Origin: Cryptomeria japonica
Lineage: Eukaryota > Streptophyta > Pinopsida > Cupressales > Cupressaceae
DNA: 64,000 nt
Direction of reading: 5' to 3'
Assembly (NCBI RefSeq): GCF_030272615.1
Contig: NC_081408.1
Span: 68,429,546 to 68,493,545, forward strand
The notes below the pieces were generated by a model, which did no database searches, was not told the origin of the DNA, and was given only the letters and a program-made list of their open reading frames with translations. A program made the position numbers and the translations under genes. Position 1 is the stretch's first letter, and each line of letters starts with the position of its first letter. Positions 1-11,294 of the stretch are shown one piece after another.

Positions 1-2535
1 AATAGAGTCACCATAAGATACAGATTTCCTATCCCTAGAATTGAGGATTTAATGGATTGTCTTGGAGAAGCAAAGTATTTTACTAAGCTGGATTTAAAGA
101 GTGGATATCACCAGATCTTGATTAAAGAAGGGGATGAATGGAAAACAGCTTTTAAGACTACTTAGGGGTTATATGAGTGGTTAGTTATGCCATTTGGGCT
201 TACTAACAACCATAGCACCTTCATGAGGTTGATGAATGAGGTGTTGAAGGACTACATAAGTAGATTTGTAGTGGTATACCTTGATGATATCCTCATATTC
301 AGCAAAACAGAGGAAGAGCATCTTGAACACTTGCAAATTGTATTAAGAAAACTGCATGAGGAATAGTTGGCAATCAATCTTGAAAAATGTGAATTCATGA
401 AACAAGAACTCATTTATCTGGGTTTTTTTGTTTCCCAAGGCACTTTGGAAATGGATCCTAGCAAGGTGGAAGCAATACAGAGTTGGCCTACACCAAAAAC
501 TGCTGCTGAGGTAAGAATTTTTCATGGACTTGCCCAATTTTATAGGAAGTTCATCTAAGGTTTTAGTGAAATTTGTGCTCCTATTCTTGATACAATTAAG
601 GGTGGGTTGAAAACTAAGTTTAGGTGGACTAAAGAAGCCGACCAGGGGTTTGAGTTGGTCAAAAAGAGGATAGCTACCCAACCCATCCTAGTTTTACCAA
701 GTTTTGATAAGTTGTTTACCCTAGAATGTGATGCTAGTCATATAACAATAGGAGTTGTTTTGAACCAAGAGGGAAGACCAGTAGCATTCTATAGTGAGAA
801 ATTGAATGACGCTAAGAAGAGACACTCATCCTATGACTTAGAATTTTATGCCTTAGTGCAAACTCTTAGGAAGTGGAGGCATTATCTTTTGCCCAAATAA
901 TTTGTAGTGTTTACAGATAACCAAGCCTTGAGTTTTATCAATTCTCAAGAAAATTTGAGCAATAGACACATCAAATGGATAGAATAGCTGTAGGCATACA
1001 CTTTCACTATCAAGCACAAAAAGGGAAAGCTGAACAAGGTATTAGATGCCTTAAGCAGAAAACTTCTCATTGTCCAAGAAGTGACTTTGCAGAGCATAGG
1101 TGTGGAGAGTATCAAGGAGCTTTACAGAGAAGATGAAGACTTTTTTGAGGTATACAAGGTATGCAGTGAGTTTAATAATCATTTTAATAGCTAGTATGCA
1201 GATTACACATTGCAGAGTGGTCTTTTGTTTAAGGGATGTTAGTTATGTGTGCCAAGAGGATCTATGAGGGAAAATCTCATACAGGAAAAACATAATGGAA
1301 GTCTTGGTGGATATTTTGGTCTGAATAAAACACTTGAGTTGGTGCAAAGATTTTATTATTGGCCAAAAAAGCATAAAGATATCAAGAAGTATGTTGAACA
1401 GTATTTTGTGTGTCAGAAAGCCAAGGGTACTAGTTCAAATGTTGGACTATACCAACCTTTACCAATTCCCAAAAGACTATGGGAGTGCATCAGCATGGAT
1501 TTTATTTTTGTCATTGTTGACCGGTTTAGTAAAATGAATCATTTTGTTCCATGTAAGACTACGCATAATGCTACTTACATTGCACATTTATTTTTCAAAG
1601 AGGTGGTAAGAATTCATGGGCTACCTCTCAGTATAGTTTCAGACAGGGATGTGAAGTTTATAGGACACTTTTGGAAAACTCTATGGACACGACTGGGAAC
1701 TAACCTTTCTTTTGGTTCTATGTACCATCCATAGACAAATGGTCAAATTGAGGTCATTAACTGAGTATTGGGTAATCTTCTGAGGTGTCTAACAAAGGAA
1801 TATGGACAGATGTGGGATCAAGTGCTACCATAGGAAAAAATTTCCTATAATGATAGTGTTAATAGAACTACAAGTAAGAGTCTTTTTGAGAGTTTTTATG
1901 GAATCCACCCATGCGGTGTTTGTGAACTTTGAGATTTGGGAAGCCTAGAAGGAAGAAGTGGACATGCAGAGGATTTCACTCAGTCTATGAAAGAGGTGCA
2001 TGAACAAATGCAAAAAACATTGAATGACGCTATGTAGAGGATTAAGGCTAAAGCAGATGAGGGGAGAAACAACATTCAATTTGCAGTTGGAGACATGGTT
2101 ATGGTACATCTAAACAAGGCAAGATTGCAAAAGGGAGTCCCTAGTAAGCTTCAGATGAGGAGAATGGGTCCTTGCAAAATGTTGGCTAAGTATGGCTCCA
2201 ATGCTTATAAGGTATATTTACCCACAAATTTGGAATTGTCCCCTATGTTTAATGTCCAAGACTTGGTTCAGTTTAAGGGTCCTGTAGCAGTGATAGATGG
2301 ACCAAATCCAAATAGGGAGACTACTCTCAATGATATTCCAATGCCACTCGTTTCTAAACCGCAGGCAGAATAGATTTGGGATTCTAGGGTGAAGAAGAAA
2401 ACAAGGCATGGTGTGTATATGGAACACTTAATCAAGTTGCGCAATTTACCTGAGGCTGAAGCCACTTGGGTTGCAGAATCTGATTTCAATAGACTGGGCA
2501 TTGATGTCGCCTTGCCGCCCCTAGGGGGGACTTGA
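1..2535 (+). pseudogene. Gypsy1 pol relic: RT, RNase H, integrase, chromodomain-like tail
   Basis: This is the 3' part of a Ty3/gypsy polyprotein; the gag, protease and early RT lie outside the window. Reverse transcriptase comes first, with the YLDD catalytic motif near 277-288. RNase H follows (the ECDAS stretch near 724-738), then integrase from about 1249 with the HHCC region (CxxC in YFVCQKAK), the core and a tail resembling a chromodomain (EATWVAESDF near 2460-2490). The whole 845-codon stretch stays in one frame with no frameshift but holds 14 premature stops (163, 364, 556, 898, 985, 991, 1192, 1240, 1732, 1762, 1831, 1930, 2035, 2371). About 16 residues are missing in frame in the integrase core just before VDRFSKM (around 1510), compared with Gypsy2. 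The chromodomain-like tail points to a chromovirus. It cannot be functional. Confidence 0.93.
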
Positions 2536-2709
2536 TTTTTCATGTGGGGAGTATGGTGTAGGAGCACCTAAGGGTGAGAAAATACCCTTTTTAATTTTGG
2601 CATAAAGACAAGTTCTAGTCCATTAGGTTGTCTATTTGGAGATTGGAGTGCATTTTTTGTTTTCTTTTTGGAGGGCATGTTTTCAGCAAGACTTACCCCG
2701 ATGACACTG

Positions 2710-3312
2710 CCAGCATGTGGAGTACAACCATCGGCCATTGGAACAACTAGTTTTACCCTATCTTGATGCCCTAATGAGAATGCGTATGACTAAAGTGGAC
2801 CCATTGGCTACCGGCGAGATTGTTTTCTACCTACCCTGATAGCCCAATGAAGTCACTAGCAGTTGGAGCGAGTGAAGTGAGTTCAGAGAACACCATTGGC
2901 TATCGGCCCAACATGTTTTGAGCTATCCCGATAATCCAGTAGAAAAGCATGTAGTTTGGAATGCACCATCGGCTATCGGTATCATATGTTTGGAGCTACA
3001 TCGATAACCCGATGGGAAGGCAAAAGGTTTGGAGCACATCATCGGCCATCAATAGAACATGTTTGGGGCTACACTGATAAACTGATAAGGAAGCATTATT
3101 TTGGGAGCGCACCATCGGCCATCAGTAAGAGTATTTTAATGCTACTCCGATGACCCGATGGAAACCAATATGGAAGTGCACAAAGTGTCAAATATCATCG
3201 GACATCAAAGTAAGTGTTTTGAGGCTACTCCGATGACCTGATAGAAAATTAAGTGAGTTGTAAACTGTCATCAGATGTCGGTGTAAGTGTTTCAGTGATA
3301 ACCCGATGGAAA
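2710..3312 (+). repeat. Minisatellite inside the Gypsy1 LTR, about 8 units of 70-90 bp
   Basis: Diverged tandem units follow one pattern: a CATCGGCCATCGG-like block, about 25 bp containing GTTTTGGAGCTAC, then CCGATGACCCGATGG, then a spacer. Units begin near 2718, 2800, 2890, 2962, 3038, 3108, 3190 and 3270. The two blocks in each unit are inverted copies of each other (CATCGG / CCGATG), so each unit could fold into a hairpin. The array lies in the U3-like part of the LTR, upstream of the TATA box at 3395. Confidence 0.8.
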
Positions 3313-3394
3313 TCAAAAGACAGTTATAGCAGGAAACTGATTGTGTCTTGTTCAATATCGTCAATTAGGGATGCTTTAGGACATATCATAAAGG

Positions 3395-3403
3395 CTATAA
3401 AAG
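3395..3403 (+). promoter_or_regulatory. TATA box of the Gypsy1 LTR
   Basis: CTATAAAAG lies about 840 bp into the LTR and about 80 bp downstream of the minisatellite, a normal U3/R arrangement. It is assigned by sequence only. Confidence 0.55.
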
Positions 3404-4148
3404 ACCCAATGGGCATTTTATAAAGAGGTTGGATAGGGGGAACAAAGACCCAATGGGCTCTGTAAATAAGTTGTCATTTTCTTTCTTTTTGTGTGTGACA
3501 GGTAGGTATAACATGGCTCTGTCTTGATTCTCCATGGTGGGATCCACACAACCATTGGAGGTTGTCAAGAAGAGCCAGCCATGTATAGTAGAGTTCAATG
3601 TGTAGCAGACCAGGGAATGGCATTGACTGTTTCAGCAAACTAGCCCTAGGTGAGCTTGATGATAGCCTGACAAGGTATCAGTGACCAAGAGGAATCACTT
3701 GCAGGGTAGACTAGATTCTAGGTTGTTAGCCTTAGACCAGGGGGAAGATGGGGTCAATAGGAAGAAAGATCCAAGCATGAGGAGGAAAATAACTTAGCAG
3801 AAGTTGTAGGTATAATCCATGGTAGAGAAAACCCTGCAAGGTGGCTGGTGAGATCCGGTGGATTAGTGAGTGGTGGATTTACGAAAGTGAATTCATACAA
3901 AAAGGAGTATCAAACCTTGGTAGTGAGGACCTAGAGTGGATTAGGGCGATTAGGGGAATAGTGAGAGGAGCATTCCTGGGTTAGGCTAGGAAGAAAGCCT
4001 TAGAGTGAGTCAAGCTGACTCAAGCAATCCAGGGTCCTCCCTATCAACATTTCTATGCTATTGTTGCACCAGAGGATAATGAAGAGGGGATATAGTATTA
4101 TTGACTTAATGTGTAGAGATAAAACATAATTTAACTCATCCTTGAGTG

Positions 4149-4430
4149 GATGATGATGGTTATGACTATCCAACAAGATGTGTGGTTATTGTTGGCACCT
4201 AGCTACACAAATATCTAACAAGAAATAATGGATTACCTACATTTGAAGATTATGAATCAGAGAAGAAGATTATACACTACTTGCATTTGGTAGTAGAAAC
4301 TAATAAAAAATTGGATAGATATCATGGTAGACCTGCTAATAAACAATTATGGACACTCTTTATGGAAGAACATGAGACAATCATAGATGCATTACAAGAG
4401 AGAGAGGATACAGATGGTACAATAGAATAG
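4149..4430 (+). pseudogene. Unrecognised short coding relic
   Basis: A 93-codon frame with coding-like composition ends at a TAG at 4428 and is broken by one internal TAG. The readable part is charged and contains HYLHLVVETNKKLDRYHG and NKQLWTLFMEEHET. It has no ATG in a sensible place and I recognise no domain. It sits just beyond the presumed end of the Gypsy1 LTR, so it belongs to whatever Gypsy1 inserted into. A chance frame is possible. Confidence 0.3.
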
Positions 4431-6754
4431 ATATATACAAGTTATAATTTTTCACCCTTAAGCCATATCCCTTTAAGTCATGATGTATAGCTTATGTTGC
4501 ATTTTAAGTCATACATCCTAATTATAAAGGCTAATCAAGGTTCCCATTTTGTAAACAAGACCCCGTTATGTAAATTAATGATAAAAAAAACATAATGGAG
4601 CCCCGTTTAGTAAAACGAAGCCCTGTTACTTAAATTTTCAAAAAAATGCTCGCCATGTCAATTGAATTTAGGTTCACGAAAGGCATCGAATTCCCAACCC
4701 ATAATCTTGGACCTACAAGTTCAAGCTTGTATCAATGACATGCTCAAATACTGTCTTCTACCATATTTTTCATGCCCATTATCGGAGAATTTTTTGATGA
4801 AATTAAAAGATATTTTAGATTACATTGTGTAGATTCTACATATGTAATTTTTTAAAAGATTTGATTATTTTTCTATTTTTCAATTAATTTGTACTCAATC
4901 TAATCCATAAAATTGAAATATTAATTAATTATTTTTATTTAGTAACTTTCTTTTACTTGTTTTGAAAAATAAACTATATGTCATCAATCTACATAGAATT
5001 TTTTTAATCAAAAAATGATAAGTTTAGTTCAAATTATGCCTGGCTATACACAATGAGATTTAAAATGATAATTAGGCTCAATAGAAAATTAATAAAACAA
5101 CATTTAAAATTATAAAAAATATTCTCATCAATCTTCAGTGTGTTAGAGATCATTTTCTAAGAGGGTTTGAAAAAAAAAAAATTATTTGTATCAAAAAGTG
5201 GTGGTAGTACATGTGCAGGTGTGGTCCTGAAATAGGCATTTTTAAAAAGTGATTTCTAGAAATCCCTTTTGAAAGTCACTTTCTATTATCTAGGTATTAA
5301 AATAAATTACATATTTGGAAATAGACTCTAAGTGCTACATTTCATACAACTAACTTTTTTCAAGTTTCAATCTCTAAGTGCTTCATTTTTTTAGGTCAAA
5401 TGTGGCAAAATCTAAAAATAAGGGAAAACACTTCCTCTTTTTGGCCAAAAAGTGGACTCAACTTATTGCAGTGACCCATCAAATCATTTTTGTTTCAGGT
5501 CTCCCACAACTACAAGGAATCAGTGACTACTACTATTTGTGCATACTTTATGTTGCATTTTGAGAGATAGATCCTAATAATAATTTAAGCTAATCAAATC
5601 ATTTTTGTTTTAGGTCTTCTACATCTAGATGGCATTGATGACGACTACTATTTCTACATTGAAGGATATGAAATACATAATTATCTGTGTAAGATGGTAA
5701 GGTTCAATTGTCTTACTTTATTTGAATGAATGTAATTTTCTTGCACATGATATAGAGCTAAGATAATTTATTCTAAAAAAAGTGTAATTTTTTTTTGCAA
5801 GTCCCTTACAAGAATATCTCAATGGTTATAGCTAGGCTCAAGATATGGGATATTGGTCATAATAAGATTTAACTCTTTATGTAATCTCTAACTGATAGGT
5901 TTGATAGGCTTTTGGGCATGATAATATGTAATTGAATACATATTTTTCTAACTCTTTATGCACAAGTTGATAGTCTTTTGGTCATGATGACCATTGTATC
6001 TCTTATTTTTTGTTCATTATATGTTCAATATTATGTTATAATACTTTCAAATAAGTTCATTATGTTTGAATTAAGTTCATTATGTTTTAATTAATTATGT
6101 TAACATTGAACTCATTAAGTTCAATTAAGTGTGTTTGAATTAAGTTCAATTAGTTTATTACATTCAATTAAGTTCATTATGTTCATTAAAAGATGACAAC
6201 ATTCAACTCATAATGTTTAATTAAGTTTGAATTGTATTTTTTTAAGTTTGAATTAATTTATGTTGCTATGACTAATTAAGATGGTAACATGACTCATTAT
6301 ATACATTAAATTTATTTTTATGACTTAATAAAAAAATTATAAGTTGAATTATTAAATTCGTTAAATTTATTTGCATACGCATTAAATTATATCTAATTTT
6401 GAACACTAGATATTTTCAAAAAGGAGATAAACATATATACATGTCATATATATTCTTATTAAATTATACCTATTCCACATAATGTGACTTCCAAAAACAC
6501 ATATACATCTACTCCACTTAATATCTAATCCACATAATGTTGTCCATATATATAATGTGCATCCAAGGAAACATGTATATAGTCCATGAAATGTGTTTAA
6601 ACACATGTCAAGAGTCCATAAATAAATACATAGTATAGTTCACTACATGTAAATTATATGTCAACATGTGATAAGTAAAAACATAAAGCTATCACCACCC
6701 GTTCATGGGCCTTATTAGCTTGATCCGACCTTTTCTCTTTTGCCCAAAGTACAA
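4431..6754. other. AT-rich stretch without recognisable genes
   Basis: Very AT-rich DNA with frequent stops in all frames. Apart from the simple repeats at 6002-6260 and ATGT/ATAT-rich sequence around 6420-6640, I see no domain, LTR end or RNA gene. Confidence 0.6.
6002..6260 (+). repeat. Degenerate AT-rich repeat of TTAAGTTCATTATGTT type
   Basis: The phrases AATTAAGTTCATTATGTT, AACATTGAACTCATTAAGTT and relatives recur many times with drifting spacing. It reads as an old, slipped simple or satellite-like repeat. Confidence 0.55.
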
Positions 6755-7248
6755 TGGGAATTGTTGCAACAAGGGTGGTATAAGAAAAAATTTCATGGAA
6801 CCTCTAAAGGCGATTTGGGTGTCTCTAGAGTGGGTGTTATTATTAGATATTGGCATCGACATACTGTTATGATGAGAGCTCATTTAGACTAGAGCGAGGT
6901 ACAAATAATGAAGTGAAGGCCCAAGCACCCCTATTAGTAGTTCAGTGGGGCTTAAAATTTGGTGTTCAAAATTTGCACCCTGAGGGAGATTCACAAATCA
7001 TCATTAATGCAATCATCAAAGGACAAACAAATGCATGTTTTTAAAATAAATATATCACTAAAATAAAAAATGATTTAAATGTTTTTACGAACTACAAGGT
7101 TTTACATGTGAGAAGAATTGGCAATGAGGTGGAAGATGTGTTGTCCAAATGGGCAACATCATTTGAAGTAGTGCACAAAACCCATTTTGAAGAATTTCAA
7201 AATTTGTAGGATAATGATGTGGTGGAGGATGTACAAGGGGATCATTAA
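6755..7248 (+). pseudogene. RNase H-fold (RVT_3 type) domain relic
   Basis: The N-terminal part (6755-6887) reads W-x7-WYKKKFHGTSKGDLG followed by VGVIIRYW, the start of the plant RNase H-like domain. After a frameshift near 6860-6890 the domain continues in another frame (6850-7209) with GTNNEVKAQA, a QWGL helix, EGDSQIIINAI, then HVRRIGNEVEDVLSKWA. These match the conserved order of acidic blocks in RVT_3 domains. The first catalytic Asp (usually FDG) is His here and there is an in-frame stop near 7042. This domain is found at the C-terminus of plant LINE-like elements and in standalone proteins. No RT is visible upstream, so I call it a fragment, most likely of a non-LTR element. Confidence 0.7.
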
Positions 7249-7364
7249 ATGTACTCATTTTGTGGTACAAAAGAAATGTGGGGATGGGACGAGCCTTTAT
7301 TGTATTGCCTCAAGCCCATTTTTAGCAGCATTAGGCATAGGTTTATTATGAGGTGGTGACAAAT

Positions 7365-7984
7365 ATGGAGGCTACCTTGACCCTGTACATTTCTCGACAA
7401 CAATTGGCTTTATTGGTGATGTTTCAGGCAAACAGATTAAATGCATCTTCAAATTCTGTAATGATGCTTTTGTCTAGATAGTGTCATTATTGTTGGGGGA
7501 GATTTTCCTCAAGACCATGCACAAGTACAGGACAAATGTAGATGTGGTGACCATGCTATTGGCTTGGGGTTTAGAATTGAGAAAAAGGAAGGATGTGTTG
7601 GTTCAATTCATCTAGCAGTGTATGGATGATAAATGGCTTGGTGGTTTGATGGATCTCATGGAGATGGAAATGTTGGGGGTCAAATTCGATGCTAGGGAAG
7701 GGTTGGACATTAATGAAATTCATGAGCTGCGTGAATTGGTCCCTTTCATCCAGTGGCCATTTTGTTTGGATAGAGATGAGCACAAAGCAGAGGCAGCAAT
7801 TGCTTGGGACTCTCTCAAGCTTTATCTGAGAGATAAAGAGTTAGAATCTCAATTCCCTACGGAGGGTGGTTCTACAAAGGGTGGAACTACAAAGAAAACT
7901 ATGAAAGTGAGGGGCAAGTGGAAGATGTTGGGGAAAAGGAGGGCCCAGTGGGACAAGGAAGTAAAAGTGGTTGATGGTGCATAG
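7365..7984 (+). pseudogene. Unrecognised ORF relic, acidic N-part and basic C-tail
   Basis: A frame opening at ATG 7365 (METALT-like start, then ISRQQLALLVMFQANRL) runs into a stop near 7476. Coding-like sequence then continues in a second frame from about 7480 through 7984, with one TAG near 7614. The longest uninterrupted part (7622-7984) has 120 codons: a leucine- and acid-rich region (GLDINEIHELRELVPFIQW) and a Lys/Arg/Gly-rich tail. I recognise no family. It follows the RNase H relic on the same strand and could be part of the same old element or a captured gene fragment. Confidence 0.35.
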
Positions 7985-8719
7985 ATGGGTGATGGTGGTT
8001 GGGGAAACAATGATGAAGAGCTGAGCGACATTGCCCCAAAAGTGCCCTAATTCTAGTTTGCACGATGTGGTGGTGGTTGGTGGCTCTTGTTAATATTTGA
8101 AATAAAAGTTTACATTTCAAGATTTACAAAAATATTGCTAGATTTAGACACCACAAAGAAAACTGCCTCCATACAACCGCCATGCCTTCATTGCAGACCC
8201 ATAATTACTTTGGCATTCTTTAAAAGTTTTCCAATATTACAAAATTGGAATAAAAATTAGGTATGAAGAAGCCCCTGACAACCACTAAAACCAAAAACCC
8301 ATACACCCCAAGCCTCATAAGATTCTGCCACTAGACCTGACATCATTATCTACACCACATATAAAGACCAAAGAATTAACCAAAACTATAGAGATTCAGG
8401 ATAGTAAACATAGCAATATGAAAACAAAAGAAAAAAAAATACAATATTATTATAGATAAAAAAAAACATAGAGCTATATCATCAGTAAAATCTAGTGTCC
8501 TCTTCGATCCACATGTACTAAATTGACTCGCCTCATGTTGTACAAGACAAAATAAATATATTTACATCAGTTTAATTTGATAACTATGTGCACATGCCAA
8601 TGACATAAGTTTGATACATAAATTCAGTAAAATTACCATATGCAAGTACTCATCACCTCCAAATACTTGCTGAGCATGTAATATATGCTCAAGAGCAGTG
8701 CAAGTACTCATCACCTTTC
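7985..8719. other. Intergenic, nothing recognised
   Basis: AT-rich sequence with A-runs around 8425-8465. I see no ORF, LTR boundary or structured RNA. The far end of the 3' LTR of Copia F may lie in here, but I could not locate its left edge. Confidence 0.5.
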
Positions 8720-8724
8720 ACAAC

Positions 8725-8955
8725 TTGCTTCAACTAATTATTAACCTTCTTATGCCTCAGTTTGAATTTTAGGATTTTCTATCTCAGCTTTCGCACACAT
8801 TCATTTGCCATTTTCAGCTTCTCCTCAATCTTTTGTATTAGATATTTAACAGTCTCATTTGCCTACTTCAACTGATTGTTAACCTCCTTATGCCTTAGTT
8901 TGAATTTCCATACTTTCTCTCTCAGCTTTTGCATACATTCAGAGGCCATAACTTG
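8725..8955 (-). pseudogene. Tandemly duplicated coiled-coil coding fragment
   Basis: On the minus strand two copies about 135 bp apart read ECMQKLREKVWKFKLRHKEV and, further on, ECVRKLR-stop-KILKFKLRHKKV, linked by ANETVKYLIQKIEEKLKMAN. The heptad-like Leu/Ile/Lys/Glu pattern predicts a coiled coil. The parent gene is not recognised. It lies next to, or inside, the 3' LTR region of Copia F. In-frame stops show it is not functional. Confidence 0.45.
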
Positions 8956-9296
8956 TGAACCAGGTGTTCGATTAACAAATTGTTTAAAGCACCAAAAAAA
9001 TCACAAATTACTCTATCACCTCATAACTTGCTACACCAGTTACACCCACTTTTCAAGGTTTTTGAAGGGTCTAAAGTCCTCAAAATTAAATGTAAACCTT
9101 TCCCTGCACCTTCCAAAAATTAAAACTTTAATATATTCAAAACTAGCTATGACCTTGCAAAGAAAATTTATTAGCATGCTTATCTAGCCAATCCAAAGCT
9201 TTGGAGAAAATTTTGCAACATTTCATGCTCAAATGAAAAATTACTATAAATAGTAACATCATGTAAACACAAGGTTGAGACACCATTTTCCCAACA
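8956..9296 (-). mobile_element. 3' LTR of Copia F (left edge unresolved)
   Basis: Reading the minus strand, a purine-rich tract (GACAAGTGGGAGAA, 9297-9311) lies just after the F pol stop and is followed by TGTTGGGAAAATGGTG, a typical TG LTR start. The LTR therefore extends leftwards from 9296. I cannot place its far end and find no matching 5' LTR in the window. Confidence 0.6.
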
Positions 9297-9350
9297 TTCT
9301 CCCACTTGTCAAACATCTTGCAAGAGAAAAAAGAGTATATACACAATATA

Positions 9351-10351
9351 TTAAATGCTAGGGGTCATGAAGCCCATAGACTCCAAACACCATCTGAACT
9401 TCTTGATGCTCACAACCTTAGACAATCTGCAACATTCATCAAATTCTCTACCTTAACCATCTTCACCGTGCTATCTTTGACCATATCTTTGAAAAAATGA
9501 TATTGAACATCAATGTGCTTGGTTCGGACATGAAATGTCAGGTTCTTAACTAGTCAAATCGCACTCTCACTATCACAATAAACTGTCACTACACCTTGTT
9601 TTATTCTAATATCTAAACACGGTCTTTTAAGACAAATGGCTTATTTACATGTATGAGTAGCTACCATATACTCTCCTCCTGTAGTGGACAAAATAACCAT
9701 AGCATGTCACTTACGCGTCCAACTAATTGCACCACCACATAAAGTAATCACATAAGCACTGGTGGATATTCTATTATCAAATATCACTTGCCCATTCCGA
9801 ATCCATATAACCTTGAATTATAAGGAAAATCATGTGTCCTACCAAATTAGTATGATAACGCAAAGAATACTCTGAGGTACCCTTCAAATATATGAAGACT
9901 CTTTTGGCTGGATCCCAATGAACTCTACCAGGATTAGACACATATCTAAAAATAACTCCCACTACTTGGGCAATGTCTGGTGTAGTAAAAACCATAGCAT
10001 GCATCAAACTTCCAACTGTACTTTGGTAAGGCACTTTGCTCGTGTCTTCCATCTCCGATGGGGGGAAATCTAAAATGGATAATTTTTTTCCAACTGGAAG
10101 AGGAACACACAATGGTCTACAATCCTACATGTTTAACCTCCATAAAACTAAATTCACATACTTACTTTGGCCTAGCCATAGCTTTTTGTTCACTTCATCT
10201 CTTCTAATTTTCATCTCAAGCATGTGTTTTGTTGCACTAAGATCTTTCATTTCAAATTTAGTAGCAAGTTGAGAATTCAGTTCTGAAATCATGCCTTTCC
10301 CTTTATCAATGAATAACATCTCACCAACATATAATGCAATGTAGAGGAAAT
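9351..10351 (-). pseudogene. Copia F: RT C-terminus and RNase H
   Basis: The minus strand reads on from the RT catalytic region (LYVGEMLFI, where YVDDML is usual, so the DD pair is lost) through a connection domain (LSATKHMLEMKI) and the PYQSTVGSLMHAM / DIAQVVGV block to RNase H and an ADCL-type C-terminus ending at 9351. The frame is constant but has several stops (near 10113 and 9777). The N-terminal half of the same RT lies at 24853-25278. Element A sits between the two halves, and the protein motifs continue in the proper order across it. Confidence 0.85.
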
Positions 10352-11223
10352 CGTTGGCATTATACACTCAGATGAGAATGGTAGATGTTGTCATTGATGG
10401 CAACTAGGTTCAATCGGCAATAAACTTCACCTACCGGCACTGGCAGATACAACAAGGTTTATTCATACTGGCATCTAGTTTACATCGGCAATAGATCATA
10501 CTGGCTCCAAAGCCGACTTAACAATAATATTGTTTATGTAATGTAAATTGTAATTGTATGGCCAACATAATGTATTTTAAAGACTCGTATATGTATGAGA
10601 TCTTGTAGGTCATTTGGTTAGTAGTTGTATGCGAAGTAGGTAATAAAATATGTGTATGTAAGTGGTATATGTGATAAGATAGGGATATGATACCGAATAG
10701 TTATATATGCACTTTGATGTATTTATTTTGAGAGCGAAGACTATTATGTGAAAGAAGAATCATTTACTGGCAAGGTTTTTGGCAAAGGTATCAAACCGAG
10801 CTTAAACCGGTACTGAATCCAACATTGCAGATGCTATATTGAAGTAGTACATTGTTATTGGATTTAACCATCCAATTGTGTAGTCAGTGGGACTCCATTT
10901 TTTTTATTGAGAAGTGAGCTCTAAGTAGATGGCCCCTATTGTACTAAGTAATATTTATTCATATTGATCAGTGAGTAAATATTGTGGGTCACAAATCCTA
11001 GTGAGGTTTTTCCCCTACTGGGTTTCCTCGCAAAAAAAAATTGTGTTATGGTGTGCATTGATGTTGATTATTTTGTTTCTCTTTACTGCATTATTATTTG
11101 CTCACTGGTATATTAATTTCAGTTATAAAGTTGCAAATAAGTTTAAATATTTCATCTACCAGTCAGAAACTGATTCCCCCCCCCCACTCTCAGTGTCTTT
11201 GGGGGTTAACCAAGTATCTAAAA
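10352..11223 (+). mobile_element. 5' LTR of element A
   Basis: It matches the right copy from CGTTGGCATTATACACTCAG (first T mutated to C) to the end near CTAAAA, about 872 bp against 907 bp. It contains the GGTTTTTCCC...GGGTTTCC module and the C-tract followed by CTCAGT seen in every Copia-type LTR here. Confidence 0.85.
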
Positions 11224-11225
11224 AT

Positions 11226-11237
11226 TAGTATCAGAGC
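11226..11237 (+). other. Primer-binding site of element A (iMet)
   Basis: TAGTATCAGAGC is one change from TGGTATCAGAGC, the complement of the 3' end of plant initiator-Met tRNA. It lies 2 bp after the LTR. Confidence 0.75.
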
Positions 11238-11294
11238 ATGGTCCTCTATTTGTAGAAGCCTAACAGCTTAAGGAAAATTCTGAAACCGGTACCG

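Larger units (their letters stand above)
2554..4049 (+). mobile_element. 3' LTR of Gypsy1
   Basis: The LTR starts TGGTGTAGGAGCACC directly after a purine-rich tract (GTGGGGAGTA, 2544-2553), 18 bp downstream of the pol stop. Two other LTRs here start almost identically on the minus strand: the solo LTR ending at 43191 and the Gypsy2 LTRs (TGGTGCAGGGCACC). The right end is uncertain; I chose the CA at 4049, which gives about 1.5 kb, similar to the 1.43-1.59 kb of the relatives. The 5' LTR is outside the window, so the TSD cannot be checked. Confidence 0.7.

Noticed and set aside
11226-11237. tRNA-like match near LTRs
   Set aside because: Only the 12-nt complement of the iMet tRNA 3' end is present, repeated after each 5' LTR: primer-binding sites, not tRNA genes.
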